This document shows positions 1 through 4,938 of a stretch of 5,295 nucleotides of DNA, piece by piece. Below the pieces are notes generated by a model. It had not been told where the DNA came from and did not search any database. It worked only from the letters and a program-made list of their open reading frames with translations. The DNA is from Thermoproteota archaeon (GTDB lineage Archaea > Thermoproteota > Thermoprotei_A > Sulfolobales > Acidilobaceae). The stretch is taken from positions 1 through 5,295 of the forward strand of contig JAADGB010000045.1 of the NCBI GenBank assembly GCA_013152575.1, given 5' to 3'. The translations under genes were made by a program, and so were the position numbers. How positions within the stretch are numbered: position 1 is the first letter of the stretch; each line of letters starts with the position of its first letter.

Positions 1-20
1 TCGCCTTCTTTTACGGGCAT
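1..20 (-). CDS. 5' end of an unidentified gene, cut by the left window edge
   Basis: On the minus strand an ATG lies two bases after the TAA stop of the NIP7-like gene and opens a frame reading M-P-V-K-E-G before the window ends. A purine-rich stretch GAGGTGG (plus 27-33) ends six bases before this ATG and is a good match to an archaeal Shine-Dalgarno sequence. Stop, ribosome site and ATG are so tightly spaced that this is probably the third gene of the methyltransferase/NIP7 operon. Six codons are too few to assign any family. It could be a chance ATG, but the ribosome binding site makes a real start more likely. Confidence 0.6.
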
Positions 21-22
21 CC

Positions 23-550
23 TTATCCACCTCTTCTCAGATACCAGCCCATATCCCATATAGGCTCCACTACCCGCCTTTGTTCTCCTCCTATATTAGC
101 TATCTTCCCCATACCCCAGCCCAACGCCTCTCCAAGCTCGTTTACAACGAGGTTCACATCAGGATTCCATGATACTATATTCTCTTCATACACTGTTTTA
201 CCGTAGAGGAAGAACTTCTCACCGTTAGAGTCGAGGACTATACACTTCATCCTATCACAGTAGGGGGCCAGTTTATGTGCTAATGGGAGGCTCGGCTTAA
301 ACCACTCACCGGGCCGCATCATGCCAACGTAGAGGCCTAGGGAGTATAGTCTATCAGCGTCGATCATCTCAAGTACCTCTAGGAGGTCATGTGATGGTGA
401 GAAGACCTCTACGTATTCATATCTCTGCCTCTCTATCGTTATTATATTATCCAGAACCTCTAAGGGCTCAAGCCCTAGCTTCTCGAAGAATGCTGTAAGC
501 GGCGACCAGTACACATCTCTATCATTATAATATCTTATAGACACCGTCAT
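23..550 (-). CDS. nip7: NIP7-like ribosome biogenesis protein (pre-PUA plus PUA domain)
   Basis: The 175-residue protein matches the NIP7 family (eukaryotic members about 180 residues). In eukaryotes NIP7 is needed for 60S subunit and rRNA maturation, and archaeal NIP7 has been reported to bind U/AU-rich RNA and restrain the exosome. Residues 1-90 form the NIP7-type N-terminal domain, with DRLYSLGLYVG (66-76) in the place of the human DKLVSLG segment. Residues about 94-172 form the PUA RNA-binding domain. They contain LAPY (94-97), FLYGKTV (114-120), a glycine-rich GEALGWGMGKI (140-150) and the terminal DMGWYLRR (166-173), which parallels DIGEYVR in human NIP7. The ATG start shares one base with the stop of the upstream methyltransferase gene (TAATG), and an SD-like AAGGGTG (559-565) precedes it. 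Translational coupling is therefore likely. Family membership is strong; the exact RNA target is unknown. Confidence 0.88.
   Translation of the reverse strand: MTVSIRYYNDRDVYWSPLTAFFEKLGLEPLEVLDNIITIERQRYEYVEVFSPSHDLLEVLEMIDADRLYSLGLYVGMMRPGEWFKPSLPLAHKLAPYCDRMKCIVLDSNGEKFFLYGKTVYEENIVSWNPDVNLVVNELGEALGWGMGKIANIGGEQRRVVEPIWDMGWYLRRGG
27..33 (-). promoter_or_regulatory. Shine-Dalgarno sequence for the gene at the left edge
   Basis: The minus strand reads GAGGTGG here, close to the complement of the archaeal 16S rRNA 3' end. It lies inside the last codons of the NIP7-like gene and ends six bases before the ATG at 20-18. It is the main support for calling a downstream gene. Confidence 0.55.
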
Positions 551-1554
551 TATCCAACCACCCTTAGTTTACAGATGAAGAAGCCTTCCGTGCCGTGGAT
601 ATGGGGCCAGAATCTACCGCACGTAGCCACGCTGGGATCTAGTTCCTGGTCGAAATACCTTGTGATTCCCGGCGTTGTGGGCGCATTCAGAGGCTCGACA
701 TCGACTCTACCAGGGTGTTCCTCGAGTATCCTATCTATAACTAGCTCTCCCTCTTCTGGAGCGAGCGTACACGCACTATACACTATTATTCCACCGGGCT
801 TCACGGTTCCTATGGCTTTCCTGAGCATCGCTACTTGGAGTTCATGTATGAAGATGAGGTCGCTTATTGATCTCGATCGCTTCCTCCTAGGATCCTTCCT
901 GATTATTCCCTCCCCCGTGCTGGGCGCGTCCACCAGAATCCGATCCGCTTCTGAGGGGAGTCTCAGAACAGTTGAATCACCCTTCAATATAATGTAATTT
1001 GAGAACCTCAATCTCTGGAGGTTCGATCTTAGACTCTTTATCCGCCTAGGATGTTTTTCCACTGCTATGAGTACTGCTCTATCCCTAGTTAGTTGGAGTA
1101 TTTGGGTCGATTTCCCACCTGGAGCGGCGGCCATATCAATTACTAGTTCTCCCGGTTTTGGGTTTAGCTCGTATACTACGCTCATCGAGGCCGGGTCCTG
1201 AACGTAATAGTAGCCTAGGAGGTACTCATGGGTCCCTCCTATGGATCCTATACCTGTCTCTAAGACTTTATAGCCGTGTGGAAGGTAGGGGATTTTCTCT
1301 AGCTTGTAGCCTTTTTCTTCGAGTCTCTTGACGAGCTTGCTACATTCTATTGCATAGTCGTTGCATCGTATCGTCTCGGGTAGTGGTTTCTCGTTAGCTT
1401 CGAGTAGCTTGACTGTATCCTCGAGGCCTAGGATTTCTAGGTATCGTGCTACCATGTAGGGGAGATATCCGTATCTCTCGGCTAGTTTTCTAACTCTTTG
1501 ATTGCTTGTTCTTTCCTTTAACCGTTCAACTATTGCCTTAAGTTTCCAGTACAT
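550..1554 (-). CDS. RsmB/NOP2/Sun-family SAM-dependent RNA cytosine-5 methyltransferase
   Basis: This 334-residue protein should transfer a methyl group from S-adenosylmethionine to C5 of a cytosine in rRNA or tRNA. Residues 20-110 are the RNA-contacting N-terminal region typical of archaeal members (RYGYLPYMVARYLE 27-40). QDPASM (119-124) and DMAAAPGGK (140-148) form the SAM-binding motif region, and KPGGIIVYS (252-260) precedes motif VI. The presumed nucleophile is C262 in motif VI (YSACTLAPEEGE). Motif IV reads DAPSTGEG (209-216), so the usual second Cys is Ser212; the codon is AGC. The C-terminus has the family's RFWPHIHGTEGFF (314-326). There is no C-terminal PUA domain, but the next gene supplies a separate PUA protein. 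The ATG start is preceded by GGGAG (1564-1568) at nine bases. It is the first gene of the operon. Whether the target is tRNA (Trm4- or NSUN6-like) or 23S rRNA (Nop2-like) cannot be settled here; the NIP7 neighbour favours rRNA. Confidence 0.9.
   Translation of the reverse strand: MYWKLKAIVERLKERTSNQRVRKLAERYGYLPYMVARYLEILGLEDTVKLLEANEKPLPETIRCNDYAIECSKLVKRLEEKGYKLEKIPYLPHGYKVLETGIGSIGGTHEYLLGYYYVQDPASMSVVYELNPKPGELVIDMAAAPGGKSTQILQLTRDRAVLIAVEKHPRRIKSLRSNLQRLRFSNYIILKGDSTVLRLPSEADRILVDAPSTGEGIIRKDPRRKRSRSISDLIFIHELQVAMLRKAIGTVKPGGIIVYSACTLAPEEGELVIDRILEEHPGRVDVEPLNAPTTPGITRYFDQELDPSVATCGRFWPHIHGTEGFFICKLRVVG
559..565 (-). promoter_or_regulatory. Shine-Dalgarno sequence of the NIP7-like gene
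   Basis: The minus strand reads AAGGGTG, ending eight bases before the ATG at 550. It lies within the final codons of the methyltransferase gene and supports that start, so initiation need not rely only on termination-reinitiation at the TAATG overlap. Confidence 0.5.
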
Positions 1555-1574
1555 GGGCGTGTACTCCCTGCCTC

Positions 1575-1606
1575 TCGGTCTAATTAAACAATATAGAATA
1601 TTTCTC
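1575..1606. promoter_or_regulatory. AT-rich divergent promoter core
   Basis: The 86 bases between the methyltransferase (minus) and NMN adenylyltransferase (plus) starts contain one AT-rich block. It includes the inverted repeat AATAT-AGA-ATATT at 1590-1602 and TAATTAAA at 1581-1588. On the plus strand ATATAGAA (1591-1598) would place a transcription start near 1618-1622, leaving a short leader with a ribosome site for the ATG at 1641. On the minus strand TTTAATTA or CTATATT could place a start just ahead of 1554. The boxes are inferred from composition and spacing only. Confidence 0.45.
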
Positions 1607-1626
1607 TCCTACTGTGAATGGTTCCC

Positions 1627-1632
1627 AAGGTG
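1627..1632 (+). promoter_or_regulatory. Shine-Dalgarno sequence that sets the NMN adenylyltransferase start
   Basis: AAGGTG ends eight bases before the ATG at 1641. The longer reading frame could begin at the GTG at 1614, but no comparable ribosome site precedes that codon. The ATG also gives an N-terminus of normal family length, so 1641 is preferred. Confidence 0.5.
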
Positions 1633-1640
1633 CAAAGTTG

Positions 1641-2174
1641 ATGGTAGCGGCCTACAAGAGGCTAGTGGTCGTAGGACGATTCCAGCCCCCGCATTTGGGG
1701 CATGTACACTTGATAGAGTACGCCCTTTCTCTCGCCGAGGAGGTCCTCGTTGTGATCGGCTCTGCCCAGGACTCGTTCACGTTCAAGAACCCCCTGACGG
1801 CGGGGGAGAGGTATGAGCTACTAGATAAGATATTGAAGAAGAGGCTTGGCAGCGAATACTACCGGAGAGTACGCCTTATACCTGTAATGGATATCAACAT
1901 GAACAAAGTATGGGTCAAGTACCTTGAGATGCTCCTGCCTCCATTCCAGGGTGTAGTAACTAGAAACCCCCTAGTAACCGAGTTATTCAGGGATGCTGGA
2001 TACGAGGTCATAGAGCAGCCCATGTATAACAGGGAAGAGTGTGAGGGTACTAAGATAAGGGAGCGCGTGTTAAAGGGTGAAGAGTGGATATCATGTATCC
2101 CCGAGGAGATAAGGGAGGACCTGTTACGCCTGGACTTTGAAGGCAGGCTAATACGCCTTTCAAACAAAGACTAA
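1641..2174 (+). CDS. nadM: Archaeal-type nicotinamide-nucleotide adenylyltransferase
   Basis: The enzyme condenses NMN with ATP to give NAD and pyrophosphate, the adenylation step of NAD synthesis, in the cytoplasm. The 177-residue length from the ATG agrees with characterised archaeal enzymes (about 170-180). It is a Rossmann-type nucleotidyltransferase. GRFQPPHLGH (12-21) carries the HxGH signature (H18, G20, H21). SAQDSFTFKNPLTAGER (41-57) and the RNPLVTELF (108-116) segment match the archaeal family closely. GTKIRERV (136-143) sits where the family has its C-terminal ATP-phosphate-binding (S/G)T-x-x-R motif. A GTG at 1614 would add nine residues, but the AAGGTG ribosome site points to the ATG at 1641. 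It is the first gene of a two-gene plus-strand unit with rtcA. I see no missing key residue. Confidence 0.93.
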   Translation: MVAAYKRLVVVGRFQPPHLGHVHLIEYALSLAEEVLVVIGSAQDSFTFKNPLTAGERYELLDKILKKRLGSEYYRRVRLIPVMDINMNKVWVKYLEMLLPPFQGVVTRNPLVTELFRDAGYEVIEQPMYNREECEGTKIRERVLKGEEWISCIPEEIREDLLRLDFEGRLIRLSNKD

Positions 2175-2180
2175 CCATCA

Positions 2181-2186
2181 AGGGTG
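2181..2186 (+). promoter_or_regulatory. Shine-Dalgarno sequence that sets the rtcA start
   Basis: AGGGTG ends nine bases before the ATG at 2196. An in-frame GTG at 2184 lies inside this site and a TTG at 2190 is too close to it, so both are poor start candidates. The spacing favours the ATG. Confidence 0.5.
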
Positions 2187-2195
2187 CTATTGTGT

Positions 2196-3260
2196 ATGAA
2201 CCCGGTTGTAATTGATGGCTCTATGGGCGAGGGAGGAGGCCAGATACTGAGAACAGCCCTTGCTATATCTGCCGTCACAGGGAGACCCGTGAAGGTTGTA
2301 AACATAAGGGCCAAGAGGAAGAATCCAGGTCTCAGACCGCAGCATCTCACAGCTGTAAAGGCCCTAGCAATGATAACAGAGGCCAGAGTCCATGGCGCCA
2401 GCGTGGGTAGCATGGAGCTAGAATTCTGGCCGAGAACTATTCGAGGCGGAGAATACCGGCTCGACATAGGTACTGCTGGCAGTATCTCACTAGTACTTCA
2501 AGCATTGCTGCCAGCACTGGCTTACGCGGATAAGCCAGTCCACCTATGGATTAGGGGAGGCACAGACGTGCCAATGTCGCCAACCATCGACTATGTAAGA
2601 GAGGTCCTTACAAGGCTCCTCTCCCGCTTTGGCTATAGATTCCAGATCACAGTCAAGAGGAGAGGGCATTACCCTCGTGGGGGCGGAATAGTCGAGGTCT
2701 CAATAGATGACCCGCCGGGAGGTTACAGGCCTGTTGACCTAACCGTTAGGGGAGAGATAAAGGGCATCTATGGTAGGAGCCATGCGGTTAGACTACCCCG
2801 CCATGTAGCGGAAAGGCAGGCTAGGTCGGCTAGCGAAGTATTGTTGAAGGAATTGGGGATAAAGCCGGAGATAGACGTGGAATGGTATGAACCAGGCAGG
2901 GACCCCCACTTGGGCCCGGGAAGCGGGATCACGCTATGGTGTTTAACGTCCAACAGTGTATTGGGTGCCGATAGCCTTGGAGCGCGGGGTAAGCCTGCCG
3001 AAAAGGTTGGTAGGGAAGCCGCTGTAGAACTTGTTGAGGATCTAAGGACCAATGCGGCTGTGGATAGGCATGCTAGCGATATGCTTCCACTCTATATGGC
3101 CCTAGCGGATGGGGTGTCAAGGTATACGGGAGCCCGTCTCACAAGTCATACCGAGACCGTATTCAAGCTCCTAGAATTAATAGTGGATGGGTTCAAGGCG
3201 GAAGTCGAGGGCAAAACGCCCTTCAAAGCTGTAATTCACGGGATTGGACTCTCGAGGTAA
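2196..3260 (+). CDS. rtcA: RNA 3'-terminal phosphate cyclase
   Basis: RtcA uses ATP to convert an RNA 3'-phosphate into a 2',3'-cyclic phosphate through an enzyme-AMP intermediate. The 354-residue protein is near the usual 340-360. Visible family features are DGSMGEGGGQILR (7-19) at the N-terminus, NPGLRPQHLTAVKA (43-56), RGGTDVPMSP (120-129) and the cyclase signature RGHYPRGGGIV (156-166). PRHVAER (201-207) also matches, and H318 in the LTSHTET segment aligns with the AMP-accepting His309 of E. coli RtcA. The insert domain lies at roughly 180-280. The start at 2196 follows AGGGTG, and the gene begins 21 bases after the NMN adenylyltransferase stop, so the two are probably co-transcribed. Its last 38 bases overlap the 3' end of the convergent NOG1 gene. 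All landmarks look intact, so an RCL1-type inactive paralogue is unlikely. Confidence 0.95.
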   Translation: MNPVVIDGSMGEGGGQILRTALAISAVTGRPVKVVNIRAKRKNPGLRPQHLTAVKALAMITEARVHGASVGSMELEFWPRTIRGGEYRLDIGTAGSISLVLQALLPALAYADKPVHLWIRGGTDVPMSPTIDYVREVLTRLLSRFGYRFQITVKRRGHYPRGGGIVEVSIDDPPGGYRPVDLTVRGEIKGIYGRSHAVRLPRHVAERQARSASEVLLKELGIKPEIDVEWYEPGRDPHLGPGSGITLWCLTSNSVLGADSLGARGKPAEKVGREAAVELVEDLRTNAAVDRHASDMLPLYMALADGVSRYTGARLTSHTETVFKLLELIVDGFKAEVEGKTPFKAVIHGIGLSR

Positions 3261-4269
3261 GTACATTCGCTAGGTCATTTATGAGGCTGTATACCTTTTC
3301 CTTATCAGCAGTCACGGTCTCGTAGACTCCCTCCACGTATCCCTTAGCTAGTAGGTCCCTGGCTATCTCCCTAGCCTTCTCCAGGCTATTCACGTCGGGA
3401 TTGTCGATCTTGTTTATCGCTATATAGATCGGCTTGCCTTTAGCCATCCCTTTTATGTTGACTAGGAGGTCGAATTGCCTACCCACGCTGAGATAAGCGT
3501 CTGGACTTACATCTACAAGGAATAGGATGATTCCATCGAGTTCCTTAAGCGCGGCTACCGCCTTCTTCTCAATCTCGTTCATCTCATGAAATGGCCTGTC
3601 AAGTAGGCCTGGAGTATCGATTATCTGGATCTTTGTATCGTTTTCCACGAAGTGGCCTATGTGTATCGTAGTTGTAGTGAAAGGGTATACTGCGACCTTT
3701 GGTTTAGCCCTGGTAGCGTTTCTCACCAGCGTCGATTTACCACTGCTGGGGGCGCCAGCCACTATGATTGTAGGCATTGACGCGTCAATTGCTGGGAGAT
3801 GCTGGATGAAGACTACAAGATCTCTCAGGTAATCCAAGTCTTTTCGACATTTCTTGAAGAGGGAGAGTATTCGTCCCCGGGCCTCCCTACCAGTTCTCAA
3901 AAGCTCCCGCTTGTTCTCAGCAGCCATTAACAGGAACCGGTATTTCCCGAATAGCCTGCTCGCCATCTTCCTACCTTTACTCACGCACTTAATTGCCCTG
4001 TGTACACGTTGCCGGTCGAATTCTATCTCTATAAGCCGCCAATAGAATGGATGTAGAGAATCGAGGAGGGCGGCTAGGCTCTTCACGAAGTCAGTCTTCG
4101 AGATAACAACGTCATGTGTTCTTTGCAGAGCAGCCATCTCCTTATCATACAGGGTCTTCGCCTTTCTCGGATACCTCGACCTTATCCTGTCGAGGATCTC
4201 CTCGTATGTTGGAACGTGTATCTTCTTCGCGATCGCCGTTGGATCGCTGTACTTGCCTGTTTCCGTCAT
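3223..4269 (-). CDS. nog1: NOG1-family GTPase, large ribosomal subunit assembly
   Basis: NOG1 GTPases act in assembly of the large ribosomal subunit; in eukaryotes NOG1 sits on nucleolar pre-60S particles. This 348-residue archaeal form has the N-terminal helical domain (about 1-160), typical of NOG1, and then the GTPase domain. It lacks the long eukaryotic C-terminal extension. G1 is GAPSSGKST (172-180), the G2 region is YPFTTTTIHIGHF (195-207) and G3 is DTPGLLDRP (218-226) followed by the family-typical NEIE (231-234). G4 is NKID (286-289) and G5 is probably TADKE (320-324). G1 has SS where TRAFAC-class GTPases commonly have NV. The ATG overlaps the stop of the upstream TFB-like gene by four bases (ATGA), indicating one operon and probable translational coupling. 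The 3' end overlaps rtcA tail to tail. Confidence 0.9.
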   Translation of the reverse strand: MTETGKYSDPTAIAKKIHVPTYEEILDRIRSRYPRKAKTLYDKEMAALQRTHDVVISKTDFVKSLAALLDSLHPFYWRLIEIEFDRQRVHRAIKCVSKGRKMASRLFGKYRFLLMAAENKRELLRTGREARGRILSLFKKCRKDLDYLRDLVVFIQHLPAIDASMPTIIVAGAPSSGKSTLVRNATRAKPKVAVYPFTTTTIHIGHFVENDTKIQIIDTPGLLDRPFHEMNEIEKKAVAALKELDGIILFLVDVSPDAYLSVGRQFDLLVNIKGMAKGKPIYIAINKIDNPDVNSLEKAREIARDLLAKGYVEGVYETVTADKEKVYSLINDLANVLTSRVQSRELQL

Positions 4270-4772
4270 TCCCTTGCCGCCCTTCTAACAACCTCCTCAA
4301 CCCAGTCCCTATATTCTCGTATTATTCTTTCAAGCGTCTTTACACTCACACCAGTGGTGGCTGAGGCTACCTGCATGGCTGACTTTTTCGAGGCTCCTTC
4401 GGATCTCTCCTTTACGTATACTGCTATGGCGTTTATTGTCCTAGCCTTGAACACCCTGTGTTTCGGAAGGCCTCTACGGACTAGCTCGATAAGGCCTAAG
4501 TCGATAGCCTCGTTATGTCGGGCTGAGGGTTCCTCGCTACCCGGTTGCTTTCCCCAATGGCTTGTTTCCAGCCCCGTCAGCTTTTTTCGATATAGTCTTT
4601 CTCTCCAAATCCTTTTGATTCCAGTCTTCAGGTTCATGGTGTATTCTTGCCGTGTATATGGTTCATCCTCTATTGGGTTCTCGACTATGACTGTTCCACA
4701 GAGCTGGCAAACAACCTCTCCTGTAAGAGGGTTAATTGCAGTCTTTGCTGACCCGCAATATGGACACTTCAA
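4266..4772 (-). CDS. Short TFIIB-like protein: zinc ribbon plus one cyclin-like/HTH repeat
   Basis: The 168-residue protein begins with a TFIIB-type zinc ribbon, C3-x2-C6 and C22-x2-C25 (CPYCG and CQLCG). In TFB this domain contacts the RNA polymerase dock. Residues 31-80 are basic and do not look like a normal B-reader. Residues about 85-160 resemble a single TFIIB cyclin repeat: ARTINAIAVYVKER (110-123) is followed by a helix-turn-helix-like stretch (131-154). Full TFBs have about 300 residues and two repeats. Sulfolobus TFB3 is also a short TFB paralogue with a zinc ribbon and truncated cyclin part, but orthology is not shown. The start is TTG: the frame has an upstream stop, no ATG or GTG lies before the ribbon, and the first in-frame ATG (residue 46) would delete the ribbon. 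It is the first gene of an operon with NOG1. Its role, as general activator, regulator or adaptor, is inferred from domains only. Confidence 0.78.
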   Translation of the reverse strand: MKCPYCGSAKTAINPLTGEVVCQLCGTVIVENPIEDEPYTRQEYTMNLKTGIKRIWRERLYRKKLTGLETSHWGKQPGSEEPSARHNEAIDLGLIELVRRGLPKHRVFKARTINAIAVYVKERSEGASKKSAMQVASATTGVSVKTLERIIREYRDWVEEVVRRAARE

Positions 4773-4780
4773 AGCCCTGC

Positions 4781-4813
4781 ACCAATTGGTAGAATCATCG
4801 ATTGATTATCGAT
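4781..4813. promoter_or_regulatory. Palindrome cluster upstream of the TFB-like gene
   Basis: Three exact palindromes lie between 9 and 41 bases upstream of the TTG start of the TFB-like gene. They are ACCAATTGGT (4781-4790) and two copies of ATCGAT (4797-4802 and 4808-4813), spaced 11 bases apart, about one helical turn. The cluster covers the place where a core promoter for the minus-strand operon would sit, so it could bind a dimeric regulator. No clear TATA box is visible there. Short palindromes also arise by chance, so the call is tentative. Confidence 0.35.
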
Positions 4814-4895
4814 AGGCTAAGCTGGTATGGTGGACGTTAGCGGGGGAGGTAGGCTGGAACGGATTCTCCGGCGTGTTCGGCTGGATGTATTGAAC

Positions 4896-4908
4896 GTAAC
4901 TTATTTGG
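4896..4908 (+). promoter_or_regulatory. Candidate TATA/BRE promoter of the proteasome beta gene
   Basis: GTAACTTATTTGG is the most TATA-like stretch ahead of the proteasome gene. With the usual archaeal spacing of about 25 bases it would start transcription near 4928-4932, a few bases before the GTG start, giving a very short leader. Assigned by sequence and spacing only. Confidence 0.4.
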
Positions 4909-4938
4909 TTTAGCCGTTCACATGCAGGAATTGGGGTA

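Noticed and set aside
575..997. A 140-residue plus-strand open frame opposite the methyltransferase gene.
   Set aside because: It lies wholly antisense to a well-supported gene, and its composition is that of a shadow frame with no recognisable domain.
1614..1640. GTG at 1614 as the start of the NMN adenylyltransferase.
   Set aside because: It would add nine residues not seen in the family and lacks a ribosome site, whereas AAGGTG correctly precedes the ATG at 1641.
3209..3221. GGGC-AAAAC-GCCC hairpin just past the NOG1 stop, as a possible terminator.
   Set aside because: The stem is only four base pairs, no T-tract follows it on the minus strand, and it lies inside the rtcA coding sequence.
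4114..4815. A 233-residue plus-strand open frame covering the TFB-like gene and the start of NOG1.
   Set aside because: It is antisense to two genes with clear motifs and shows no domain. Its length comes from the low stop density opposite AGG/AAG-rich coding sequence.
4852..4885. Direct repeat GGCTGGA at 4852-4858 and 4879-4885.
   Set aside because: It is seven bases present twice, with no further copies or symmetry. This is expected by chance in a GC-rich stretch.
4827..4913. A 28-codon plus-strand frame from ATG to TAG in front of the proteasome gene.
   Set aside because: No ribosome site precedes it, its Arg codons are mostly CGG/CGT unlike the AGG/AGA-rich neighbours, its peptide resembles no family I know, and its end overlaps the probable proteasome promoter.
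4773..4938. A possible C/D-box guide RNA in the intergenic region.
   Set aside because: One partial C-box-like ATGAT occurs on the minus strand near 4795, but no matching D, C' or D' boxes at proper spacing were found.
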